From Ailurus styani (Eukaryota > Chordata > Mammalia > Carnivora > Ailuridae), in the NCBI GenBank assembly GCA_002007465.1, contig LNAC01000278.1, positions 1,030,333 through 1,094,332 on the forward strand: DNA of 64,000 nt. Direction: 5' to 3'. Position 1 is the stretch's first letter, and each line of letters opens with the position of its first letter. Of the stretch, positions 12,781 through 22,649 are shown piece by piece. Below the pieces are notes generated by a model that worked only from the letters and a program-made list of their open reading frames with translations, was not told the DNA's origin and did not search any database. Position numbers and translations under genes: made by a program.

Positions 12781-13118
12781 GTTTTTGTTGATGTCCTTTA
12801 GCAGATTGAGGAAATTCTTTTTATTCCTAGTTTGATAAGAGTTTTTATGATGAATAGGTGTTAGATTTTGTCAGAGGCCTTTTCTGTATATCTGTTGATA
12901 AGATCATATGGTAATTTTTTTTAGACAGTTCATATGGCTGAATTATGGATTGATTTTCAAATGTTAACCTGACCTTCCATTTCTTGGGTAAATTCCTCCC
13001 ATCCTATACTTTTTATAAATACTTGGTTATTGGTCTTGTCTTTTTTAAATAATGTGTTTGCAAAAGAAAAAGTAGAAGTTGGCACAAAGCACTTCTTGCA
13101 TTATACCAAAATGTGCAG

Positions 13119-13329
13119 AGGTTGTCTTTTTTTTTTTTTTTAAAGATGTTATTTATTTATTTAACAGAGAGAGAGAGAGCACAAGTAGGCAGAGAGGCAG
13201 GCAGAGGGAGATGGGGAAGCAGGCTCCCTGCTGAGCAGAGAGCCTGATGTGGGACTGATCCCAGGCCCCTAAGATCATGACCTGAGCCAAAGGCAGAAGC
13301 TTAACCCGCTGAGCCACCCAGGTTGTCTT
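13119..13329 (-). mobile_element. CAN-SINE 10
   Basis: Antisense SINE between T-run plus AAAGATGTTATTTATTTATT and GAGCCACCCA. AGGTTGTCTT on both sides (13119-13128 and 13320-13329) is the likely duplication. Confidence 0.9.
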
Positions 13330-13692
13330 GAGGGTATGCACTTGTAGTTGTTTGAATTCTGAGCTAAACTAGCCTTTTTTTTTTTTTTGTGGAACATCAT
13401 TTTTACTTGGAAGAATGACTAAATAACTATAGTTATTTGGCTTTGAATGTTGCAGACATTCTCTTATAGTGCCTTCAAGGAAAAATAGCAGTGTTTTTTG
13501 CTAGTGTTACAATTTAAGCTTTTTAGTGAAAATTAGAATTTGGAAAACTTGTCTCTGCTACCATGAGCTTGATAGCTTCCTAATGGTTAAAACTTTCCTG
13601 GTGAGATAGGTGGGAGTGTTGACAAATATAATTCTAAAAAATATTGCATAGTAAAATATATTACATTTGGAAAGTCTACTACACAACTCAGT

Positions 13693-13910
13693 GAATCATT
13701 ATTTTCTTTTTTTTTTTGAAGATTTTTTTTATTTATTATTTGTCAAAGAGCACACAAGCAGGGGGAGTGGCAAGCAGGGGGAGAAGCAGGCTCCCTGCTG
13801 AGCAAGGAGCCCAATAGGGGACTCAGGCCCAGGACCCTGGGATCATGACCTGAGCTGAATGCAGATGCTTAATTTACTGAGCCCCTCAGGCATCCCGAAT
13901 CATTATTTTC
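13693..13910 (-). mobile_element. CAN-SINE 11 with 14-base target duplications
   Basis: Antisense SINE, flanked by GAATCATTATTTTC at 13693-13706 and 13897-13910. Confidence 0.92.
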
Positions 13911-13964
13911 CACCAAACTAATGCATATTACAAAATTTTGTGAGGATAAAAGATCCCCTGGAAG

Positions 13965-14335
13965 TGTAATATAATACACACCAATGGATTTTACTGTATA
14001 GGATACAAAGTTCATTGCTAGGGTTTCAGACTGCGTTGTAACATTATAGTATCAAGGAAGAATAGCCACAATTATGAAAATACTCCTGTTTTACAACTAC
14101 CTATCTCTATCACAGTAGATTAAAAGAATGCAGACTCTCATACGAAAACCCAGTTTTCTCCCATTAAGTTAGATAGAAAGAATGCAGACTCTAGTATGAG
14201 AACCCAGTTTTATTCTATTAAGTCAGACATTAATGAAATTTTCCAAAATATGAAACAGTGCTACTTTCCTTACTAAATTTTTTTGTTTGGGAAAATATAG
14301 CTCTTTTTATAAAAATTTTATTTAACATGTAATAT
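13965..14335 (+). mobile_element. hAT (Charlie-like) DNA transposon remnant, transposase C-terminal part
   Basis: The series from CCAATGGATTTTACTGTA through AATAGCCACAATTATG and GAATGCAGACTCT to CATTAAGTCAGACATTAATG-like sequence follows, in order, the 3' coding end of hAT Charlie-type transposases as I know it. AT-rich 3' sequence follows (GGGAAAATATAGCTCTTTTT). The frame is broken and the terminal inverted repeat is not visible. A 54-base segment is tandemly duplicated inside it. Confidence 0.65.
14117..14224 (+). repeat. 54-base tandem duplication (two units) in the hAT remnant
   Basis: Units 14117-14170 and 14171-14224 both contain AGAATGCAGACTCT, ACCCAGTTTT and CATTAAGT/CTATTAAGT at the same spacing. 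They have diverged by several substitutions. Confidence 0.85.
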
Positions 14336-15799
14336 GTGTATTATCTTTAAATGAATTTTGTTATACCCTGAAGTGTAACAAGACAACTGATGATTAATGA
14401 TTGTTGTAGATATTACAGATGACCTTGCCATTAGTGTGCAAATCAGCAATACAGTTTGAGCATGTTGAATACCTTTATTTTAATGTATTTAGCTGATAAA
14501 TTGATCTTTCTGGTAGCCAAAAGGAATACACAAGAGTAGAAGACATGTCTTATTAGTTTCAAGCCTTTTTTAGTTTCATAGGATAAAAATCAAGAAAAGG
14601 AAAATACCGAATATCTGTTAGAATTGAATCTGCCTAACAGAGCATGTTTTTGGAAGTAAATTAACTTCTCTCCAGTCTTTAACATGACATTTCCAGTGAA
14701 AAAATGTAACCCAATAATTAGAATTCTAGCATACTGTTCTAATTTATCCTAAATGATCTACATATATTTATATAGCTAGTTTGTTCAATATTGAGAACAT
14801 CCATGGAAAACATTAAAGAATTCTTTAAAAAGAGGAATTCAGAAAGCCTTATAAAAGGAGCTCATAATTAACTGCACATGCCTGAATATATATAAAGGAA
14901 TTTTCTGAACCAGTTTTACAAGCTCATAAAAAGTTTAAAGCAGATAAACAATCCTGTAATACAATTAAAAAATAGAAAAAAAATAATAAACCCAAGCACT
15001 CTTAGAATAAGAGCATCTACTGAATTGTAATTAAGTTTGGCTTTCTAGTCCTGTTCAGTGACCCTGGTATCATATTACTGGAAGTGTTCGTTCTACAGAT
15101 TGTTGGAGCTCCACTAAGTGTTGAACACAGAGGGTTGAATACTATATGCCCCCAAGAGTATACATGAAGGTGTGCTACCTAGATTCCCCTTCAAAGAAGG
15201 GCCTACTGTCCAGCTGAAAGGAGTTGGATCACCAAGTATCCCTTTCTGGATACACCTTAAGGTCTACCTTAGTTGCAGAGCAATTTTCTCATGACCTCCC
15301 TGGAGCCGCATGGATTTGTAGACTGACAAGATAAAGATAAAAAGACCTGGCTGTTTCAGCTTTTCACAGAGCACTCTGTTAGACAGTACTTGCTACAGGG
15401 CTTCCTGCCCGATTGATTGAAACTTTATTGGGCCTGCATCACAGTTTTAGCTTACCTTGCCCTCCTTTCATAGACGTGGATCCCCCATAAGCACTTTGTA
15501 TCCCAAGCACCACTTCATGTCTACTTTTGGAGAGACCAACCTGCAGTAGCTTCTGATTTCACAAAACTGATTTACTGAGAAGAAATATCAATCAAACAGA
15601 AGATTTAAAATGTTATCAATGTTGTATAGAAGCATAGGATGCTATGGTGGTGTGTTATAAAAAGAACCTAAGCCTGGTTGTTACATTGTTTAGGGAGGTA
15701 ACCTGGATTAGTGGTCAGACCTGGTACAATTGCCAAATTAATCACTTTGAGTAGCATGAACCATACCACTTATTTACCAAGCCAGTTTTTTTATTTGTA

Positions 15800-16035
15800 A
15801 TGTGGAATGACATGTGATCTTTCCTCCTTTAGGCTATTAATCTGGGATTGCTCACATGGCTAGGAGAAGATTCCCAGTAGCAAGAGAGAGGGCCCAATGC
15901 ACAAACATTTCTCAAGCCCTTGCTTGGATCAGCTTGCTAATATCCTATTGACTGAAGCAGTTCACATGGCCAAATCTTGGTTCAAGGGTAGAGAAATAGA
16001 CTCCACCTCTCCATGGGGAAATTTGTAAAATGAGT
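15800..16035 (+). repeat. Old interspersed repeat, same family as 5955-6410 (tentative)
   Basis: The end part (TAGAGAAATAGACTCCACCT) parallels AGAAAGTAGATTCC in the 6300-6360 copy. The family is not assigned. Confidence 0.35.
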
Positions 16036-16155
16036 GTGTGTGTATTAAAAATTACTAATATAATGCTTGATAGTTAATTGTAGTTAATATTTATTAAGCA
16101 CTTACTATAAATAATACTGGGTAAGGGGCAACTGGACTATTATATTTAATATATT

Positions 16156-16364
16156 CTTTTTTTAAGATTTTACTCTCTTATTTTTGAGAGAGAGAGAGAG
16201 AGAAAGCATGTTTGAGCACACCAGTGCACAAGTGGGGGGAGGGGCACAGGGCGAAGCACACTCCCTGATGGGCAGGTAGCCCAACTCGAGACTCGATCCC
16301 AGGACCCAGGCTCATGATCTGAGCTGAAGGCAGACATTTAACTGACTGAGCCACCCAGGTGGCC
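16156..16364 (-). mobile_element. CAN-SINE 12
   Basis: Antisense SINE from TTTTTTTAAGATTTTACTCT to GAGCCACCCAGGTGGCC. It lies about 140 bases before exon 2. Confidence 0.87.
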
Positions 16365-16505
16365 TGTATTTATATATTCTATCTCTGTATGATATGAAAA
16401 AGAAGGAACTCATTTGGAGAATTTGGTATATTCTTCTGATATCTTAAAATAATTTTTATGATGGGAACAGTTTGCAAATAAAGCTCTCTTTTCTTTTCTT
16501 TACAG

Positions 16506-16542
16506 TAAGAAAAATGGAAAACCACCATTACAGAACAATGAG
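16506..16542 (+). CDS. ABCD3: ABCD3 exon 2
   Basis: A 37-nt exon after acceptor CTTTACAG and before donor GTAAAA. The first base completes a glycine codon begun in exon 1, and the 12 codons after it read KKNGKPPLQNNE. This is the hydrophilic, lysine-rich stretch after the N-terminal targeting segment (about residues 37-48) and faces the cytosol. A minus-strand SINE is inserted about 60 bases downstream. Confidence 0.93.
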
Positions 16543-16586
16543 GTAAAATTTTAACTACTCGACTCTTTGGGATTTCATGTATTTAT

Positions 16587-16816
16587 TTTGTTATATAATT
16601 TTGAAGATTTATTTATTTTAGAGAGAGAGAAAGCAAGCCCATGCGTAAGCAGGGGGAGGGGCAGAGAGCGAAAATCTTCAAGCAGACTCCCCCACTGAGT
16701 GCTAAGCCCCCTAGGGGTTCTGTCCCGGACCAATGAGATCATGACCTGAGCTGAAACCAAGAGTCAGAGGCTCAATATACCGACCCCTCCAGGTGCCCTT
16801 TGTTACATAATTTTGA
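16587..16816 (-). mobile_element. CAN-SINE 13 with 18-base target duplications, next to exon 2
   Basis: Antisense SINE, flanked by TTTGTTATATAATTTTGA (16587-16604) and TTTGTTACATAATTTTGA (16799-16816), one mismatch. The insertion point is 62 bases past the exon 2 end. Confidence 0.92.
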
Positions 16817-17489
16817 GTCATATAATTTTAGAATTAGAAGGGAACTTAACTATTATCTTCACTCCATTGTATATTATAGCAATTCTTTTTGAAATAGGAT
16901 TCTTTGATAGGTGACTTCTAGTTATTTACTTGAATCTATTCATTTGATGAAGAAGTACCACCTAGGAGGCAACCATTACTATATTAGTTCTAGCCCATGA
17001 TGAGATTAATTTTCCCCTCTGCCCTCTTAGTGATTGATTCTATTTTTGTCTTTTGTAGCCACACAGGACAGGCCTGCTTCATTTTTTCTAATTGACTCTC
17101 ATATTGTTTGAAGATAGTTGTATCTTCTGAGTCTTTTTTTCCATGCTAAGCAATGCCTCATTCCTTCAAGTGTTTCTTAACCTGTAATGGTTTCCAATCC
17201 TTTTTCAGTTCTGAATATATTCTTCTGGACCTATACTGGTTAATTTCTCTAGACATTATTCTTAGTCTAGAACATAGTTGTCCAGATGTGGTCTGACTAG
17301 GATGGAATAATACATCAGCACTTTTACAAATATCTTGTTATGAAAGCCGTATTGCTGAAATTCAGCCTAAAATTGCTTTTATTTCTTTAGCCTTAACTGC
17401 TGTTTACATTGAGTTATTGTAAATTATAACCTTCAAGTATCTTTCTGATGAACAACTCTGTTGACAGATTGCCTACATTCTGTATTCAT

Positions 17490-18069
17490 CAGTTGATTTT
17501 TTTTAATAACTGCTTTATTGATACAGTTCAAAGACCATAAAATTTATCCATTTCAGGATAAAGTTCAGTGGTTTTAGCATATTCACGGAATGTGTGGCTA
17601 ACTAATTTTAGAAGATTTTCATCTCCCCAAAAAGAAATTCCATACCCATTAGAAATCACTCCTCATTACCCTCTTTTCCTAGTCCCTAGTAACCAGTAAT
17701 TTGCTTTCTGTTTCTGTGATTTGCTTATTTCAGATATACTATATAAAAAGAGTCAGGTAATGTGTGGTCTTTTGTGACTGGCTTCTTTCACTTAGCATGA
17801 TGTTTTTAAGGTTCATTTGTGTCGTTGTTGCATGTATCAATACTTCATTCCTTTTTATTACCAAATAATATTCCTTTGTATGAATTTACCACATTTAACC
17901 ACTTATCAGTTGAGGGAAATTTAGATTGTTTTCATTTTTGGGCTATTATGAATAAGGCTGCTATGAACATTCATGTGCAAGTTTTTATGTGAACATGTGT
18001 TTTCATTTCTTTTGGTATATATCCAGGAGTGGAATTGCTGGGTCATATGGTAACTCAGTTGATTTTTTT
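17490..18069 (-). mobile_element. Old 5'-truncated L1, antisense, with 14-base target duplications
   Basis: Reverse complement of an old L1 3' UTR (for example ATAAAATTTATCCATTTC and GGAATTGCTGGGTCATATGG on +). CAGTTGATTTTTTT at 17490-17503 and 18056-18069 marks the insertion. Confidence 0.7.
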
Positions 18070-18819
18070 GAATAAACATTAATTTATTCCTATATGTGGC
18101 AGCTTATTGAATCTGTACTATTAGTCTATACTGTAGTATGTACTGTTAGTGTAATTTTGAATGTAATTCTAATGTCTGGTATATTAAGTAAAAGGCATTA
18201 TCCATAATTTAAATTGGCCTTCTTTCTTTTTTTTCTCTCACAATTGCTGATAATATTGACTGTTTAAAGGACCAGGGAAATTATTCTGGCATCTCTTAAT
18301 TTTTGTTTGTTTGCTTATTTTTGGCTACGGTTTTTTGGCTGTGATTATATCCAACCATAGCAAAATCTGGTTCATATTTCTAATTAAGGACCACAGTAAT
18401 TTTTATAAGAAACATCAAACCCTTGAGTAATTTATTAATTCATTTATTAAATCAGTCTCTCAACAAATACCGATGGAACCCTCATAAATGCCTAGTTATT
18501 GGTCTTGGCTCTGGGTGTGTATCAGATATAAATAAATATAAGCCCCTACCCCTGTGGAGCTTACAGTATACATGTCAGTTAATATCCTTAAAAAAGAAGA
18601 AAATGGAAAGAGACATGACTTATTCCTAGGAAACTCATGCCAGCTTCTAGTGATTAGTGTCTCTTAAATCTTGCCACATCCCCCATGTAATGTCTGTCCT
18701 CTGAATATCCTGGAGATTGATATGAAAATTGCTGTTCTTTGGTTTCTGTGATCTTTTTATCTGGCTTTGAAAAATGGAACAAGGTATGCTTATCTTATTG
18801 TCTAGCATATCTCCATCTT

Positions 18820-18863
18820 CATAATCTCTCTAAATTAAAAAAATGCATAATCTCTCTAAATTA
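18820..18863 (+). repeat. Short direct repeat
   Basis: CATAATCTCTCTAAATTA occurs at 18820-18837 and 18846-18863, an exact 18-base repeat 26 bases apart. Confidence 0.8.
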
Positions 18864-19124
18864 TATCTGAGTAAACAAACCTTAATTATCTTAGTTATAG
18901 CTACCATCTGCATATTATATCTTCAAGTTCTAGGACATCATTAAAACTTGTCAGTACAGCTAAATTCATTCACTGATTTTTTTTAATTCTTTCTATTTTT
19001 TGTACAACCCTTTTTTTTTTAGCATGTACTTATTTGCTCATCCTGTAGTGTATATTGTATAATTTAGGAAGAAGAGGAAGATTTAATAGAGTTAGACAGT
19101 ATAAAGAGCTAGTTGACTTGGCTT

Positions 19125-19228
19125 AAAAATACTTAATTTTGTGCTGTGAAAGATGTAAGCCTGATGATTCACAGACCTGTACCCCTTGGGCAAAGAATAA
19201 AAATAAAATTAAAAAAAATACTTAATTT
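19125..19228 (+). mobile_element. Very short L1 3'-tail insertion with 15-base target duplications
   Basis: 19140-19213 (74 bases) resembles the extreme 3' end of carnivore L1 (TGATTCACAGACCTGTACCC, then A-rich AATAAAAATAAAATT). AAAAATACTTAATTT at 19125-19139 and 19214-19228 flanks it exactly. Confidence 0.75.
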
Positions 19229-21689
19229 GGATGGCAGTATACATGATATAAAATTCAAAATATATAAAGGTAGACACTGCTGGGTTTCTGGGAAACTATA
19301 AACTCAGATGGGGAATTTAGCATTCCCATGCATATTTTATACTGATGGGTGTGTGTATGTGTGTGTATCTTCATAAATAATATAGGTAGAATTATTTTGC
19401 ATATTAAGTTTTAGTCTAATTAAGTTTAATTAGAATCATGGTATATATCATTCTATTTTTAGCATATTTTTTAGATCCTATGTTGATGTTTATGTTGATA
19501 GCTGCAGATCTAGTTAATTTAACGGTTCGATAGAATTCTGTTGTATAGGAGCTGCTTCCTTTTTTATTGTGTAGAATTTTCATTTCATAAATTTTGCAGT
19601 TTATATAATCTCATTGATGCACATTTAGGTTTTTGATTTTTATAATATAAACAGTGTGCAGATGTTTTTCAATTATGTGTTTAAGCATATGTGCAGGAAT
19701 ACCAGTAGGATAAGTACCTTAAAATGAATTTGTTGAGTTATTTTATAGTCTGTGTACATTTTACATTTTGATAAGTGCTATTATAGATGCTACCTAATAG
19801 TTGTGTTGATTTACACTTTCTCCAACAATATACAGGAATGCTTATACTCTTGATAGCGCCATATGGCCTTTTATTTGTTGTTTCAGATGTCTGTTTCAGT
19901 CCATTCTAGTTCATCCCACCTTTCTAAGTTGATTGACACATCAATAGGAACTTCTCTTTGCTCTTTGACCTTGTTGCCTCCTGAATGTTAGGTACATTAT
20001 TTTCTGATTGCATTATTTCTTAAATTATTTAAATGGTCTTTATCTAATGATTTGTTTTTTCTATAGTTTACATTTTAAATTTATATCCTCACAGTGTTTT
20101 TTGTATTTTTTTAAGAAATACTGGAAAGTTCATAGGTAGAGGAAAGTCAATTGTGTAATTAAAATGAATTCATGGGAGAGGCTAGTAGTGTTTATGAAAT
20201 GTACTGTCTCTGTAGATTGGTTTCAGATAAGAACTTTATTATGTGTCAAGAATGGTAGAATGTCATGGTATTTCTTCATCCTTTCTGAGCCTGCCCTCTA
20301 GTCCAGGTGTTTCTTTGCAGAACATGCTGTAATGACTATAGGAAACATATGCAATTCCTTTATGGCTTGAAAGCTAATGGAAATCAAGTCAGGCTTTCAG
20401 ACAATTTATGATTTAGGAGTGATGACAATAGGAATAGAAATAAAAGGAGGAGAAATTATATACCAGGTAGAAGGTAATAATATAAATTCCTTCAATGTGA
20501 CTTTCTTACAACTTTTTTTAAACCTCCCTTTTGTTTTCCCTAGATCATTTCTTGAAAGCAGCTAGAAGCTAGAAATAGGTAATCCTCTGTTTAAGTCAGA
20601 AGATGACTGTTTTATTTATTATTACTCTGTCTATTCAAGGGTATTCATTACATGTGGGGTAATATAGGGAGTGGGGAGGCAGTGATAGGAAAAGCTTGAA
20701 AGTAGAAGTTTAACTTTCCTTTTATTAAAGGTAGTTGGTATCTATTGACTTGTCTTTATTTTCTTCCTATATTTTTTCAGTTTGGGGAAGTAAAAGGGGA
20801 GATTTTGGTTGAAGTTGTAAGGTTTGACTTGAGGAAAATAGGCTGAAGTAAATAGACTCTGAATAGTGCTTTTGGTCTGTTTTAGTTTCTGATGTGTTCC
20901 CATCATTCAGAACAGTGCCTGAGACTGAGTGAATATTTATTGAATGAATGAAGGAGCACATGCATGTATGACTGAAGTGACTGGGCCTCTAATTCAGTAG
21001 GGTGAGGTTTACAACCTTCATAAGGTTTCAAAGACCTGGACTCTGTTCCAAGAGTTACAGGATAGGCCAATTCTTTCCTATCTTAGTCTTCCTGATCTAA
21101 CTCTACAAACACAATGCCTTCAGACTTCTTTTCTTGATCTATGATTCTGTAATGCATTCAGTGCTTGTTAGGATTATATAAATATAAAGCACTTAGCACA
21201 GTGTCTGACAAATAGATGGTAGCTTATTATTATTATTCTAATTCAGTACACAGACTATTCATTTCAGGTTCCTCAACTTAGGTAAAACATATTTACACTA
21301 AAGTTTATCTAATTATAGAATTTACTAAACCATGGGTATTTATCAAGAGCGTAGTAGTTAACAAATAAGTGAATTGTGATTATGGGAGTTGGGGGAGGGT
21401 CTGGGTAGGGCGATCACATTCTTGTCTCTGTGGCCTGTTGCAAGAAGTTTCTCCTGTTGTTCTTCTAAACAGTTCAGGTGTAATAAAGTAAACAGCCTCT
21501 ACCATACCCAGTTTATCTCATTGTTCTTATCCTTCGAAATGAAGAAATGTCTGAGGGTGATAAGATTAATTACTGCTCTTAAGTTTCTCTGGTAGTTTCC
21601 CACTACACTGACTAAATAAACTCTAAATCCTTATTATGGTTTCAAGGGTCTGTTCTTTTACAGACCCTGTCAACCTCTTCAGCTTCTCT

Positions 21690-22010
21690 CGTTTTTATTC
21701 TCTTTGTTTTAATTCTACTGTCTTGCTCTTTAGTGTATGCACTGAATTTATTCTCAACGCTTGGTTTTTGTGGTTGATGTTCCCTGTGCTTGACTACCCT
21801 CCTTCCCTGAAGTTATCACATGGCTTCACTTTATTTATGTCTCAGCTTAAATATCACCTCCCCAAAAACTCTTGCTTGTCATCCTGTCTGGATCAGTCTT
21901 TATCACATGGCCCTGCCTAGTATATCTGTAACAATTTATTGGTTTGTTTTTAATCTGTATTTCTCCTCCTAGAATGTGAGCTGTAGGAGTAAAGAAATCT
22001 TGTCTGTCTT
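21690..22010 (+). repeat. L2-like fragment
   Basis: TGTCTCAGCTTAAATATCAC, then AGAATGTGAGCTGTAGGAG and CTTGTCTGTCTTTG follow the order of an L2 3' end. Confidence 0.5.
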
Positions 22011-22199
22011 TGAGTTAATGAGAGAGTGTGAAGAGAGAGTGAATTGGTAGATTGCATATTAGAAATGCTAAATCTAGGAATCTAGATGTTTCCAGTAATT
22101 AATATCAGGAAAATTCCTGTTCAGGATTTTAAAAACATTCTGCTGTTAATCAGGAAGTGGATAATAAACAGTTAGTAAATACTTGACCATTTCTTAACT

Positions 22200-22420
22200 G
22201 TCTCTCTGATCTCATCTTCTGTTACCATCCCTTGCTTATAGTTCCAGCCAGATTGGCCATTTCTTGCTCCTCAAGCAATTAAAGAGCTTATACCTTGGCA
22301 TTTTGCACTTGCTGTTTCTTCTGCTTGCAGTATTCTTCTCCCAGATAATTCACTTGGCCCCAGAACTTCTCATTTCCTTATTTAATTTTTGACAACATCT
22401 TATTTTCTTGAAAGCATGTT
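22200..22420 (+). repeat. Second L2-like fragment
   Basis: TTGCACTTGCTGTTTCTTCT and TATTCTTCTCCCAGATAATT resemble L2 upstream of its 3' end. It lies about 190 bases from the previous fragment in the same orientation. Confidence 0.45.
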
Positions 22421-22550
22421 TGAAGAGCAGTGCAAGTTTGCACTCTCTAAACGCAATATCCATTTTGATAGTTGTTATTATTGACTTAGATGAAATGTGG
22501 TTCTTTAATATTACTTGTGTAAATATTTTAATTTTTTTGTTTTAATGTAG

Positions 22551-22649
22551 AAAGAAGGGAAAAAAGAGCGAGCTGTGGTGGACAAGGTGTTTTTTTTAAG
22601 ACTCACACGGATTCTGAAAATCATGGTTCCTAGAACATTTTGTAAGGAG
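22551..22649 (+). CDS. ABCD3: ABCD3 exon 3
   Basis: 99 nt, 33 codons, phase 0 at both ends, with acceptor TTTAATGTAG and donor GTAAGT. It begins KEGKKERAVVDKVFF and ends MVPRTFCKE (about residues 49-81), the cytosolic segment before the first family-conserved membrane helix. Compared with the human protein as I recall it, the middle reads FFLRLTRILK rather than FFSRLIQILK, so three residues differ in an otherwise conserved exon. Confidence 0.96.

Larger units (their letters stand above)
10200..13060 (-). repeat. Ancient L1, antisense: 3' UTR and ORF2 C-terminal end, with nested SINEs
   Basis: The + strand reads as the reverse complement of an old mammalian L1. The 3' UTR-like part is at 10200-11430. 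The ORF2 end is at about 11437-11646 (minus-strand peptide IQWAKNNLFNKWYQINW, degenerate), and ORF2-like sequence continues to about 13050. SINEs 8 and 9 and a 107-base foreign insert (11679-11785) interrupt it. No intact frame remains. Confidence 0.7.
1..16505 (+). other. ABCD3: Intron 1 of ABCD3 (3' part), repeat-rich
   Basis: No coding exon of ABCD3 was found here. The upstream boundary is outside the window, so calling this intron 1 is inference from exon 2 starting in phase 2. It holds the minus-strand L1 5' end, 12 CAN-SINEs, several old L1 fragments and a hAT remnant, each listed separately. The stretches 2336-2720, 2913-3440, 3919-4340, 8790-10190 and 14335-15790 show nothing I can assign. 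Confidence 0.85.
16543..22550 (+). other. ABCD3: Intron 2
   Basis: About 6.0 kb. It contains one SINE just after exon 2, a 5'-truncated antisense old L1 (17504-18055), a very short L1 tail insertion (19140-19213) and two L2-like stretches (21690-22480). The stretches 16820-17480, 18070-19120 and 19230-21680 show nothing I can assign beyond AT-rich sequence. Confidence 0.85.

Noticed and set aside
1..16505. Search for ABCD3 exon 1, promoter or CpG island
   Set aside because: No start codon with the expected N-terminus and no CpG-rich stretch was found. The window begins inside intron 1.
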